From: Paracoccaceae bacterium
GTDB taxonomy: Bacteria > Pseudomonadota > Alphaproteobacteria > Rhodobacterales > Rhodobacteraceae
NCBI GenBank assembly: GCA_016124615.1
Contig: WGNF01000005.1
Coordinates: forward strand, 1 to 64,000
DNA length: 64,000 nucleotides
Direction: 5' to 3'
Both the position numbers and the translations under genes were made by a program. Below are positions 28,247 through 36,896 of this stretch, in pieces. The stretch's first letter is position 1, and each line of letters begins with the position of its first letter. Under the pieces are notes generated by a model. That model worked only from the letters and a program-made list of their open reading frames with translations, did no database searches and was not told where the DNA came from.

Positions 28247-29454
28247 AGGAAACTCCGTCCCGGCCCGTGGGCGGGCACACCCAGATGCGCGGCGATCGAG
28301 GCCGCCACGTCGGTGAAGGCGACCTGCCCGATTGCGCCCATGCCAGTGCCGTGGATCAGCACCGGCACCCGTTCGCGGGTGTGGTCGCTGCCGCTCCATG
28401 TCGGGTCATTGCCGTGATCGGCGGTGAAAAGTGCCAGATCGCCGGGCCGCAGTTGGGCCAGAAACCCCGCCACGCGGCTGTCGAACCATTCCAGCGCGCG
28501 GGCGTAGCCAGCGACATCGCGCCGGTGACCATAGAGGCTGTCGAACTCGACAAAGTTGGCGAAGGTCAAGGAACCATCCTCAGCATGCTCTGTAAGAGCC
28601 ATCAAATGTTCGAAAAGTGCAGCATCAGATTTTCCCTTGTGCAGCTTTCCGATGCCCTGCATCGAGAAGATGTCGCCGATCTTGCCCACCGCATGGGTCG
28701 CGCGCCCGGCGCCCTGCATCCAGTCCAGCAGCGTCGGCGCGGGCGGCGCGATGGCGAAGTCGCGGCGGTTCGGCGTGCGGGTGAAGTGCCCCGGCGCGCC
28801 GGTGAAGGGCCGCGCGATCACCCGGCCGACCTTCATCGCGTGCAAGACCGGCGCCACCGCCTGACAGAGCGCGATCAGGCGGTCGAGGCCAAAGCTTTCC
28901 TCATGCGCGGCAATCTGGAACACCGAGTCGGCCGAGGTGTAGCAGATTGGCCGGCCGGTCCGCAGATGCTCGGCCCCCAGCGCCTCGATGATCGGCACAC
29001 CCGAGGCATGGCAATTGCCAAGGATGCCCGCCGTTCCCGCCGCGCGGCAGACCTCGGCCACCAGCGCATCGGGGAAGGCGGGCACGGTATCGGGAAAGTA
29101 GGTCCAGTCCCACGGCACCGGCACGCCCGCCAGTTCCCAATGGCCCGAAGGCGTATCCTTGCCGTTCGACACTTCGGTGGCCGCCCCCCAGCGCCCCTGC
29201 GGCGCGGCATCAAGGCCCGGCGCCGCCGCGCCCGAGGCGAGCCGGATCGCCGCGCCCAGCCCCAGCGCATCCAGCACCGGCAGCCGCAGCGGGCCGCTGC
29301 GCCCCTCTTCCGCCCGGCCCGCGGCGCAGGCTTCGGCGATGTGCAGCAGCGTGTTCGCCCCGGTATCGGGCACGGCGCCGTTGAAGAAGGCGCCCGCATC
29401 GGGCGCGCCGCCGCAACCCACGGAATCCATCACGATCAGGAACGCGCGCGCCAT
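28243..29454 (-). CDS. deoB: Phosphopentomutase
   Basis: This 403-residue enzyme interconverts deoxyribose-1-phosphate and deoxyribose-5-phosphate (and the ribose forms). The alkaline-phosphatase-like metal sites are visible in FLIVMDSVGCGGAPDA, PDTGANTLLHIAE, the phosphothreonine region SNGKDTPSGHWELAG near residue 100, and FTADHGNDPTWSGSDHTRE near 330. It starts over the deoA stop (ATGA) and takes the sugar phosphate produced by that enzyme. Confidence 0.96.
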   Translation of the reverse strand: MARAFLIVMDSVGCGGAPDAGAFFNGAVPDTGANTLLHIAEACAAGRAEEGRSGPLRLPVLDALGLGAAIRLASGAAAPGLDAAPQGRWGAATEVSNGKDTPSGHWELAGVPVPWDWTYFPDTVPAFPDALVAEVCRAAGTAGILGNCHASGVPIIEALGAEHLRTGRPICYTSADSVFQIAAHEESFGLDRLIALCQAVAPVLHAMKVGRVIARPFTGAPGHFTRTPNRRDFAIAPPAPTLLDWMQGAGRATHAVGKIGDIFSMQGIGKLHKGKSDAALFEHLMALTEHAEDGSLTFANFVEFDSLYGHRRDVAGYARALEWFDSRVAGFLAQLRPGDLALFTADHGNDPTWSGSDHTRERVPVLIHGTGMGAIGQVAFTDVAASIAAHLGVPAHGPGRSFL

Positions 29455-30761
29455 CAGCCGAGCCTTTCCCAGACCAGCGGCGGGTCTTCCACCGGCGCAT
29501 CGGTGACGGTGAAGGCGGCGCGCACCACCGCCTCGGCCCGGTCGGCGTCGGCCTCGCTGGCGGCGTGGATCAGCGCCAGCGGCAGGTCGGGCGAGACATG
29601 CTCGCCGATCCCGGCCACCTCGGACAGACCGACCGAGGGGTTGATGCGGTCGCCCTCGCGATGCCGCCCGCCGCCCAGATCGACCACCGTCAGCCCCAGC
29701 GCCTCGCCGTCGATGGTGGCGACAAAGCCCTCGCGGCTGGCCGCGACCTCGCGCACCACCGGCGCCGCGGGCAACCGGTCGGGCCAGCGATCGACAAAAT
29801 CGGCGGGCCCGCCCAGTGCGGCGACCATCTCGCCGAAAATCTCGGCGGCGCGGCCGGAATCGAGCGCCTGGCCGATGCGCGCCTCGCCATCTTCGGCATC
29901 CGCCGCCAGCCCGCCCAGCGCCAGCGCCTCGCCACCCAGCGCGACCGTCAGATCCCAGAGCGCGGCGTTGACCGAGGTGCCGGTGAGCGTTTCCATCACC
30001 TCGATCACCTCCAGCGCGTTGCCGGCGGCTGCGGCCAGCGGCTGGCTCATGTCGGTGATCAGCGCCCGCGTCATGCAGCCGGCGCCCTGTGCGGTGGCCA
30101 CCAGCGCCTTCGCCAGCGCGCGGGCGTCTTCGGGCGTCTTCATGAAGGCGCCAGAGCCCATCTTGACGTCCAGCACCAACCCCTCCAGCCCGGCCGCGAG
30201 CTTCTTCGACAGGATCGAGGCGGTGATCAGGTCGATCGACTCCACCGTGCCGGTGACGTCGCGGATCGCGTAAAGGCGGCGATCGGCGGGGGCGATGTCG
30301 GCATTGGCGGCAACGATGGCGCAGCCGATATCGGCGGTGATCTTGCGCAGCCGATCGGTGCTGACATCGGCCCGCAGGCCCGGAATCGCCTCCAGCTTGT
30401 CCAGCGTGCCGCCGGTGTGGCCCAGTCCACGGCCAGAGATCATCGGAACGTAGGCGCCGCAGGCCGCCAGCGCCGGGGCCAGCAGCAGCGACACGCAATC
30501 GCCGATGCCGCCGGTGGAATGCTTGTCCAGCACCGGGCCGGGCAAATCCCATTCCAGCACGGCGCCGGAATCGCGCATCGCGCGGGTCAGTGCCACGCGA
30601 CCCGCCTCGCCCAGCCCCTTCAGGCACACCACCATCGCAAAGGCGCCCGCCTGCGCATCGCTGACCGCACCCGACGCAAGGCCGCGCGCGAACCAGGCGA
30701 GGTCGTCTGCCGAAGGGGTGCGGCCCTGTCGAAGCCCGGCGATCAGACCGCGCGCGTCCAT
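29454..30761 (-). CDS. deoA: Thymidine phosphorylase
   Basis: This 435-residue enzyme cleaves thymidine or deoxyuridine with phosphate to give the base and deoxyribose-1-phosphate. The phosphate-binding motif VLDKHSTGGIGDCVSLLLAP near residue 80 and SGRGLGHTGGTLDKLEAIPG near 110 are diagnostic, as is VLDVKMGSGAFMKTPEDA near 190. It begins one base after cdd and overlaps deoB, in a classical salvage order. Confidence 0.97.
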   Translation of the reverse strand: MDARGLIAGLRQGRTPSADDLAWFARGLASGAVSDAQAGAFAMVVCLKGLGEAGRVALTRAMRDSGAVLEWDLPGPVLDKHSTGGIGDCVSLLLAPALAACGAYVPMISGRGLGHTGGTLDKLEAIPGLRADVSTDRLRKITADIGCAIVAANADIAPADRRLYAIRDVTGTVESIDLITASILSKKLAAGLEGLVLDVKMGSGAFMKTPEDARALAKALVATAQGAGCMTRALITDMSQPLAAAAGNALEVIEVMETLTGTSVNAALWDLTVALGGEALALGGLAADAEDGEARIGQALDSGRAAEIFGEMVAALGGPADFVDRWPDRLPAAPVVREVAASREGFVATIDGEALGLTVVDLGGGRHREGDRINPSVGLSEVAGIGEHVSPDLPLALIHAASEADADRAEAVVRAAFTVTDAPVEDPPLVWERLG

Positions 30762-30762
30762 C

Positions 30763-31155
30763 TCAGGCGCGGTCCATCTGCGCGGCGTCGAAGGCGCCCG
30801 GCAGCAGGTCGGCCACCGTCACCGTCTGCGCAAGCCCGTCGACGGTGCACATCGTGACCTTCACCGCGGCGTCGGCGAATTCGGCGATCTTCTGGCGGCA
30901 GCCGCCGCAGGGGGTCACTGGGGTCGGGCTGTCGGCGATCACCACGATCTCGGCGATCCGCGTGTCGCCCGCCGCCACCATCGCGGCAATGGCGCCCGCT
31001 TCGGCGCAGGTGCCTTCGGGGTAGGCGACGTTTTCCACGTTGCAGCCGACATGGACGCCGCCGCCGGTGGAGCGCAGCGCGGCCCCCACCTTGAAACGGG
31101 AATACGGGGCATAGGCGTTTTCGCGCACGGCGGTGGCGGCTTCGAGCAGGGTCAT
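30763..31155 (-). CDS. cdd: Cytidine deaminase
   Basis: This 130-residue enzyme converts cytidine or deoxycytidine to uridine or deoxyuridine. Zinc site residues are in NVAYPEGTCAEAGAIAAMVA (cysteine and catalytic glutamate) and PCGGCRQKIAEFA (two more cysteines). AYAPYSRFKVGAAL is the substrate motif. It is the first gene of the five-gene operon cdd-deoA-deoB-add-upp. A longer open frame reaches 31413 but would enter the hairpin and repeat region, so the ATG at 31155 is taken. Confidence 0.96.
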   Translation of the reverse strand: MTLLEAATAVRENAYAPYSRFKVGAALRSTGGGVHVGCNVENVAYPEGTCAEAGAIAAMVAAGDTRIAEIVVIADSPTPVTPCGGCRQKIAEFADAAVKVTMCTVDGLAQTVTVADLLPGAFDAAQMDRA

Positions 31156-31208
31156 GGGGCCTCCGGGGTTTCGGCGGAGTGTGCGGCGGCGACGCGCGGG
31201 CCGCAAGG

Positions 31209-31231
31209 GGCCGGGGGCCCTGCCCCCGGCC
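31209..31231 (-). terminator. Hairpin after the VOC-bicupin gene
   Basis: GGCCGGGGGC and GCCCCCGGCC form a perfect 10-base stem with a 3-base loop, 31 bases beyond the stop of the leftward bicupin gene and before cdd. It probably separates the two transcription units, though there is no T-run. Confidence 0.5.
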
Positions 31232-31236
31232 CCCCG

Positions 31237-31257
31237 GGATATTTGTGCCAAGATGAG
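31237..31257 (+). repeat. Short intergenic repeat, copy C
   Basis: GGATATTTGTGCCAAGATGA plus G shares the TATTTGTGCCA core with copy A at 17554. It lies next to a GC-rich hairpin, as does copy B, and directly against the stop of the neighbouring gene. Confidence 0.55.
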
Positions 31258-31261
31258 GGGA

Positions 31262-32374
31262 TCAGAGCGGTTCCGTGCGGAACGTCCCCGGCAGCGCCAC
31301 TTCCAGCAGTTCCACGTCATCGGTCGGGTCGGCATAGCGCGTGGCCATGCCGGGCGGGGTGACGAAGGCGTCGCCTGCGGACAGGCGGAACGGCTCTTTC
31401 CCCTCGCCTTCAAGCGTCAGCCCGCCCGCCATCACGAAGGTGAAAAGGATATCCGCGTCATGCCGGGCCCAGGGTGCGGCGCCCTCACCGCGCCGGATCA
31501 CCTGCACACCGGCGACGCCCTTGGTGTTGGTGGCAATCGTGGTGTCGCGCGCGATGAAGCCGGGGATGCGGAACGGCGCCCAGCTGGCGCTGGCGGCAAC
31601 GTTGTGCACGAACCGCTGGCCCTGCCATTCGCGGTCGGGGCGGCGTTGCGGCGTTGGCAGCGTCATCACATGGTCGATCTCGGTCACATGCTCGGCGGGA
31701 ACGCCGATCTCGATCACCTCGATGCCGTCGGAGGCTTCGAGCACGCGGTGCCGGATCTCTGGCGGCTGGATGAAGCAGTCGCCCGCGGTAAGGCGGATCG
31801 GGCCGCCCTGATCCTCGTAAACCACGTCAACCCAACCCTTGTAGCAGAAGATGAGCTGAAAGCCGATCTTGTGGAAATGCACCATGTCGGGCACCGGGCC
31901 GCCATCCGGAATGCGGATGTGGCTGGCGATGATCGAGCCGCCGAGGCGCGAGGGGATCAGGTCGCGGTACTGCATTCCGGCTCGGCCGATGATCCACGGC
32001 GCCTGATCGGCAAGGCGGCGCACGACGAAGGCGTGCTGGGTCGGCGGCAGCACCAGCGGCGGGTTCAGTTCGATAATCTCGACTCTGGTGCCATTCGGCG
32101 CCGTCAACTCGCGCGCGCCGCCCGCGAATCCGTCGGGGTCGTCGGTCAGGATGCGGATCGTGCCGGGCGCCTCGGGCGCGCCCTTTTCCACCCGCAGCCG
32201 CAGCCCGTGGCCGGAGAAGACCGCAACCTCGGGGCTGTCGGCCGGATAGATGCTGTCCAGCCGCATTTTCAGCACACGGGTGAAGAACGGGATATCGGCC
32301 CGCAACTCATGCGTGGGCAGACGAATTTCGGCGCGGATTTCAGCCTCCGGCGCGGGCATCCCAGTATCGGACAT
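31262..32374 (-). CDS. VOC-like domain fused to two cupin domains
   Basis: In this 370-residue protein the first 110 residues look like half of a VOC/glyoxalase module (LRADIPFFTRVLKMRLDSIY, VFSGHGLRLRVEKG). Two cupin domains follow. The first has VHFHKIGFQLIFCYKGWVDV and RLTAGDCFIQPPEIRHRVLE; the second has HDADILFTFVMAGGLTLEG and RLSAGDAFVTPPGMATRYAD. A similar layout is found in proteins annotated only as cupin-domain. The metal-binding H-x-H is kept in the first cupin but weak in the second. An AGGAG site precedes the ATG at 32374. It diverges from maeB. Function unknown. Confidence 0.7.
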   Translation of the reverse strand: MSDTGMPAPEAEIRAEIRLPTHELRADIPFFTRVLKMRLDSIYPADSPEVAVFSGHGLRLRVEKGAPEAPGTIRILTDDPDGFAGGARELTAPNGTRVEIIELNPPLVLPPTQHAFVVRRLADQAPWIIGRAGMQYRDLIPSRLGGSIIASHIRIPDGGPVPDMVHFHKIGFQLIFCYKGWVDVVYEDQGGPIRLTAGDCFIQPPEIRHRVLEASDGIEVIEIGVPAEHVTEIDHVMTLPTPQRRPDREWQGQRFVHNVAASASWAPFRIPGFIARDTTIATNTKGVAGVQVIRRGEGAAPWARHDADILFTFVMAGGLTLEGEGKEPFRLSAGDAFVTPPGMATRYADPTDDVELLEVALPGTFRTEPL

Positions 32375-32479
32375 CTTGCGGCTCCTCTCGCTCGGCGCGA
32401 CAGTGGGGCGCGGCACCGCGATTTGCAAGTTCCGCTTGAAAGAGTGCCAGCAGCGGCGCTATTTCGAACCGAGGGAAGA

Positions 32480-32497
32480 TTGTTTAACGTTAAACAA
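32480..32497. promoter_or_regulatory. Perfect 18-base palindrome in the maeB promoter
   Basis: TTGTTTAACGTTAAACAA is a perfect palindrome with a central CG, 13 bases before the maeB start codons. The form (even length, central CG) is that of LacI-family operators. In Rhodobacter a LacI-type global regulator of central carbon metabolism (CceR) is known, which makes it one candidate. The position suggests repression. Confidence 0.6.
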
Positions 32498-32510
32498 ATC
32501 TTGGGGGCGG

Positions 32511-34793
32511 ATGATGGACGAGGCACGGAACGACAACGCACGGCAGGCGGCGCTGGACTATCACGAGTTTCCGAAGCCGGGAAAGCTGGAGATTCGGGCC
32601 ACCAAACCGCTGGCCAACGGCCGCGACCTGAGCCGCGCCTACAGCCCCGGCGTGGCCGAGGCCTGCCTTGAGATCAAGGCCGATCCCGCCACCGCCAGCC
32701 GCTACACCTCACGCGGGAACCTTGTCGGCGTCGTCACCAACGGCACCGCGGTGCTGGGCCTTGGCAACATCGGCGCGCTGGCCGCGAAGCCGGTGATGGA
32801 GGGCAAGGCGGTCCTGTTCAAGAAATTCGCCAACATCGACTGCTTCGACATCGAGTTGAACGAGCCTGATCCGGTGAAGCTGGCCGATCTGGTCTGCGCG
32901 CTGGAACCCACGTTCGGCGCCATCAACCTTGAAGACATCAAGGCGCCGGATTGCTTCATCGTCGAAAAGCTCTGCCGCGAGCGGATGAACATCCCGGTCT
33001 TCCACGACGACCAGCACGGCACCGCCATCGTCGTCGGCGCCGCCGCCACCAACGCGCTGAAAGTGGCCGACAAGGCGTTCGGCGAGATCAAGATCGTATC
33101 CACCGGCGGCGGGGCGGCGGGCATCGCCTGCCTGAACATGCTGGTGAAGCTGGGCGCCAAGCGCGAGAACATCTGGCTTTGCGATATCCACGGCCTTGTC
33201 TACGAGGGCCGCGAGATCGACATGAACCCGCAGAAGTCGACCTTTGCGCAGGCCACCGACAAGCGCGTGCTGGACGAGGTGATCGACGGCGCCGACCTGT
33301 TCCTTGGCCTGTCGGGCAAGGGTGTGCTGACGCCCGCGATGGTGCAGAAGATGGCGCCGCGCCCGATCATCTTCGCGCTGGCCAACCCCAGCCCCGAGAT
33401 CATGCCCGAAGAGGCGCGCAGCGTGGCGCCCGACGCGATCATCGCCACCGGCCGGTCGGATTACCCCAATCAGGTCAACAACGTCCTGTGCTTCCCGTTC
33501 ATCTTCCGCGGCGCGCTCGACGTTGGCGCCACCACCATCAATGACGAGATGGAACTGGCCTGCATCGACGGCATCGCCGCCCTTGCCCGCGCCACCACCA
33601 GCGCCGAGGCCGCCGCCGCCTATCGCGGCGAACAGATGACCTTCGGCGCCGATTACCTGATCCCGAAGCCGTTCGACCCGCGGCTGATGGGCGTGGTCGC
33701 CTGCGCCGTGGCCAAGGCCGCGATGGAAACCGGCGTCGCCACCCGCCCGATCGCCGATCCCGTCGCCTACAAGGCCAAGCTTGATGGCTCGGTGTTCCGC
33801 TCGGCGCTGATCATGCGGCCGGTGTTCGAAACCGCCAACAGCGCCGCCCGCCGCGTCGTCTTTGCCGAGGGCGAGGATGAGCGTGTGCTGCGCGCCGCCA
33901 ACGCGATGCTGGAGGAAACCTCGGTGGTGCCGATCCTGATCGGCCGCCCCGAGGTGGTCGAACGGCGCTGCGAGCGGGCGGGGCTGCCGATCCGGCCGGG
34001 CCGCGACTTCGGCATCGTGAACCCGGAAAACGACCCGCGCTATCGCGACTACTGGGAAACCTACCACATCCTGATGCAGCGCCGCGGCGTGACGCCCGAC
34101 ATCGCCAAGGCGATCATGCGCACCAACGCCACCGCCATCGCCGCCATCATGGTGCACCGGGACGAGGCCGACAGCATGATCTGCGGCACCTTCGGCCAGT
34201 ATCTGTGGCACCTGAACTACGTCCGGCAGGTGCTGGCGCGCGACAAGCTGCGCCCGATCGGCGCGCTTTCCCTGATGATCATGGAAGACGGCCCGCTGTT
34301 CATCGCCGATACGCAGGTTCACCCGGAACCGACGCCGGCAGAGATCGCCGAATCCGTGATCGGCGCCGCGCGCCATGTGCGCCGGTTCGGCGTTACGCCC
34401 AAGATCGCGCTTTGCTCGCATTCGCAGTTCGGCAACCTCGAAACCTCCTCGGGCCTCCGGATGCGCGCCGCGATGGACCTGCTGGACCAGATGGGCCCGG
34501 ATTTCACCTACGAGGGTGAGATGCCGATCGACTCGGCGCTCGACCCCGAGCAGCGCGCGCGGGTGTTCCCCAACGCGCGCTTCGAAGGGGTGGCGAACGT
34601 GCTGGTCTTCGCCAACACCGATGCCGCCAACGGGGTGCGCAACATCCTCAAGGCGCGCGCCAACGGGCTGGAGGTCGGGCCGATCCTGATGGGCATGGGC
34701 AACCGCGCCCATATCGTCACGCCCTCGATCACTGCGCGCGGGCTGCTCAACGTCTCGGCCATCGCGGGCACACCGGTTTCGAAATACTCCTGA
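32511..34793 (+). CDS. maeB: NADP-dependent malic enzyme with phosphotransacetylase-like C-terminal domain
   Basis: This 760-residue enzyme decarboxylates malate to pyruvate with NADP. Residues 1 to about 430 are the malic enzyme, with [36 protein letters not shown] and [20 protein letters not shown]. Residues from about 440 on resemble phosphate acetyltransferase ([20 protein letters not shown]), which in MaeB proteins is regulatory rather than catalytic. Two ATG codons occur in a row at 32511 and 32514 after GGGGGCGG. The enzyme supplies pyruvate and NADPH during growth on acids. Confidence 0.95.
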   Translation: MMDEARNDNARQAALDYHEFPKPGKLEIRATKPLANGRDLSRAYSPGVAEACLEIKADPATASRYTSRGNLVGVVTNGTAVLGLGNIGALAAKPVMEGKAVLFKKFANIDCFDIELNEPDPVKLADLVCALEPTFGAINLEDIKAPDCFIVEKLCRERMNIPVFHDDQHGTAIVVGAAATNALKVADKAFGEIKIVSTGGGAAGIACLNMLVKLGAKRENIWLCDIHGLVYEGREIDMNPQKSTFAQATDKRVLDEVIDGADLFLGLSGKGVLTPAMVQKMAPRPIIFALANPSPEIMPEEARSVAPDAIIATGRSDYPNQVNNVLCFPFIFRGALDVGATTINDEMELACIDGIAALARATTSAEAAAAYRGEQMTFGADYLIPKPFDPRLMGVVACAVAKAAMETGVATRPIADPVAYKAKLDGSVFRSALIMRPVFETANSAARRVVFAEGEDERVLRAANAMLEETSVVPILIGRPEVVERRCERAGLPIRPGRDFGIVNPENDPRYRDYWETYHILMQRRGVTPDIAKAIMRTNATAIAAIMVHRDEADSMICGTFGQYLWHLNYVRQVLARDKLRPIGALSLMIMEDGPLFIADTQVHPEPTPAEIAESVIGAARHVRRFGVTPKIALCSHSQFGNLETSSGLRMRAAMDLLDQMGPDFTYEGEMPIDSALDPEQRARVFPNARFEGVANVLVFANTDAANGVRNILKARANGLEVGPILMGMGNRAHIVTPSITARGLLNVSAIAGTPVSKYS

Positions 34794-34819
34794 CGCCGGG
34801 CGCCGTTATCGCAAACGGT

Positions 34820-34841
34820 GGCAAACCGACGCAGGTTTGCC
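34820..34841. promoter_or_regulatory. Inverted repeat between maeB and prpE
   Basis: Arms GGCAAACC and GGTTTGCC form a perfect 8-base dyad with a 6-base centre (GACGCA), 27 bases after the maeB stop and 69 bases before prpE. It may be an operator for prpE or a weak terminator for maeB; a third GCAAAC copy lies at 34811. Confidence 0.4.
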
Positions 34842-34909
34842 CGCGCAACAATCTTGCCTGTCCCTTCCGCAGCGCGTAACAAACCGCACAGCGGCATGGA
34901 GGGTATACA

Positions 34910-36802
34910 ATGGCATACGCAGACGTCTACGCAGGCTGGCAGGCAGACCCCGAGCGGTTCTGGATGCAGGCGGCCGAGGCCATCGACTGGGTGCAGAAAC
35001 CCTCCCGCGCGCTCTTTGCCGAAAATGCGCCGCTTTACGAGTGGTTCAAGGATGGCATGGTCAACACCTGCTGGAACGCGGTCGATCGTCATGTGGCGGC
35101 CGGGCGCGGCAAGCAGGTCGCGATCATCCATGACAGCCCGGTCACCGGCACGGTGCACAAGATCACCTATGCCGAACTGCTGGCCCGCGTATCCAGCCTT
35201 GCCGGGGCGCTGAAGGCCAAGGGCGTCACCAAGGGCGACCGCGTCATCATCTACATGCCGATGGTGCCCGAGGCGCTGGAGGCGATGCTGGCCTGCGCCC
35301 GCCTTGGCGCGATCCACTCGGTCGTGTTCGGCGGCTTTGCCGCGCATGAGCTTGCGGTGCGGATCGACGATGCGAAACCCAAGGCGATCCTCGCAGCCTC
35401 CTGCGGGATCGAACCGGGCCGTGTGGTGCATTACAAGCCGCTCTTGGACGGCGCCATCGACATGGCCAGCCACAAGCCCGAGTTCTGCATCATCCTGCAA
35501 CGCGAACAAGAGGTTGCCAAGCTGACCGAGGGCCGCGATTTCGCCTGGCACTCGGTCCAGTATGGCGTCGAGCCCGCCGATTGCGTGCCGGTGGAGGGCG
35601 ACCACCCGGCCTATATCCTTTACACCTCCGGCACCACCGGCCAGCCCAAGGGCGTCGTGCGCCCCACCGCCGGGCATCTGGTCGCGCTGCATTGGTCGAT
35701 GAAGAACATCTACGGCGTGGACCCGGGCGAGGTGTTCTGGGCCGCCTCGGACGTGGGCTGGGTCGTCGGCCACAGCTACATCTGCTACGGCCCGCTGATC
35801 CACGGCAACACCACCATCGTGTTCGAGGGCAAACCCGTCGGCACCCCCGACGCGGGCACCTTCTGGCGCGTCATCGCCGACCACAAGGTGACCAGTTTCT
35901 TCACCGCCCCCACCGCCTTCCGCGCCATCAAGCGTGACGACCCCGAGGGCAAGCTGATCGGCGACTACGACCTGACCTCGCTGCGCACGCTTTACCTTGC
36001 GGGCGAACGGGCGGACCCGGCGACGATCGAATGGGCGCAGGCCAAGCTGAACGTGCCGGTCATCGACCACTGGTGGCAGACCGAAACCGGCTGGGCCATC
36101 GCCGCCAACCCGATGGGCATCGAGCATCTGCCGGTGAAGATCGGCAGCCCCTCCGTCGCCATGCCGGGGTACGAGATCCATGTGCTGGACGAGGGCGGCC
36201 ACCCGGTGCCCCCCGGCACGCTGGGCGCCATCGCGGTGAAACTGCCGCTGCCCCCCGGCACCCTGCCCACGCTGTGGAACGCCGACGAGCGGTTCAAGAA
36301 AAGCTACCTGAGCCACTTCCCCGGCTATTATGAAACCGGCGATGCCGGGATCGTGGATGCCGATGGCTATGTCTACATCATGGCGCGCACCGACGATGTC
36401 ATCAACGTGGCAGGCCACCGCCTGTCTACCGGCGCAATGGAAGAGGTGCTGGCCTCGCACCCCGACGTGGCCGAATGCGCGGTGATCGGCATCGCCGACG
36501 AGTTGAAGGGTCAGGCGCCGCTGGGCCTTGTCTGCCTGAACAAGGGCTGCAACCGCCCGCATGCCGAGATCGCGAAAGAGGTGGTGAACCTCGTGCGCGA
36601 CCAGATCGGGCCGGTCGCGGCCTTCAAGCTGGCCTGCGTGGTGGACAGGCTGCCGAAAACCCGTTCCGGCAAGATCCTGCGGGCGACGATGGTGAAGATT
36701 GCCGACGGGCAAGACTTCAAGATGCCCGCCACGATCGACGATCCGGCGATCCTTGATGAAATCCGGCTTGCCCTGAAGGGGCTAGGGCTGGCAAGGGCTT
36801 AG
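34910..36802 (+). CDS. prpE: Propionyl-CoA synthetase
   Basis: This 630-residue enzyme activates propionate (or acetate) to its CoA ester through an acyl-adenylate. The AMP-binding motif YILYTSGTTGQPKGVVRPTA is near residue 240, WWQTETGWAIAANPMG near 390, YYETGDAGIVDADGYV near 480, and the terminal acylation-controlled lysine in KTRSGKILRATM near 585. The N-terminal MAYADVYAGWQADPERFW and the overall length match PrpE better than acetyl-CoA synthetase. It stands alone between maeB and the sensor kinase. Confidence 0.92.
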   Translation: MAYADVYAGWQADPERFWMQAAEAIDWVQKPSRALFAENAPLYEWFKDGMVNTCWNAVDRHVAAGRGKQVAIIHDSPVTGTVHKITYAELLARVSSLAGALKAKGVTKGDRVIIYMPMVPEALEAMLACARLGAIHSVVFGGFAAHELAVRIDDAKPKAILAASCGIEPGRVVHYKPLLDGAIDMASHKPEFCIILQREQEVAKLTEGRDFAWHSVQYGVEPADCVPVEGDHPAYILYTSGTTGQPKGVVRPTAGHLVALHWSMKNIYGVDPGEVFWAASDVGWVVGHSYICYGPLIHGNTTIVFEGKPVGTPDAGTFWRVIADHKVTSFFTAPTAFRAIKRDDPEGKLIGDYDLTSLRTLYLAGERADPATIEWAQAKLNVPVIDHWWQTETGWAIAANPMGIEHLPVKIGSPSVAMPGYEIHVLDEGGHPVPPGTLGAIAVKLPLPPGTLPTLWNADERFKKSYLSHFPGYYETGDAGIVDADGYVYIMARTDDVINVAGHRLSTGAMEEVLASHPDVAECAVIGIADELKGQAPLGLVCLNKGCNRPHAEIAKEVVNLVRDQIGPVAAFKLACVVDRLPKTRSGKILRATMVKIADGQDFKMPATIDDPAILDEIRLALKGLGLARA

Positions 36803-36896
36803 CGGGGGAAGGTTACGTAAGGTCAGGCACAACAACGGGGGGTGCGTCAGGTTCACCCTGTTGGCGCAGCCGTTTTCGTGTCATACGATAACGGCG

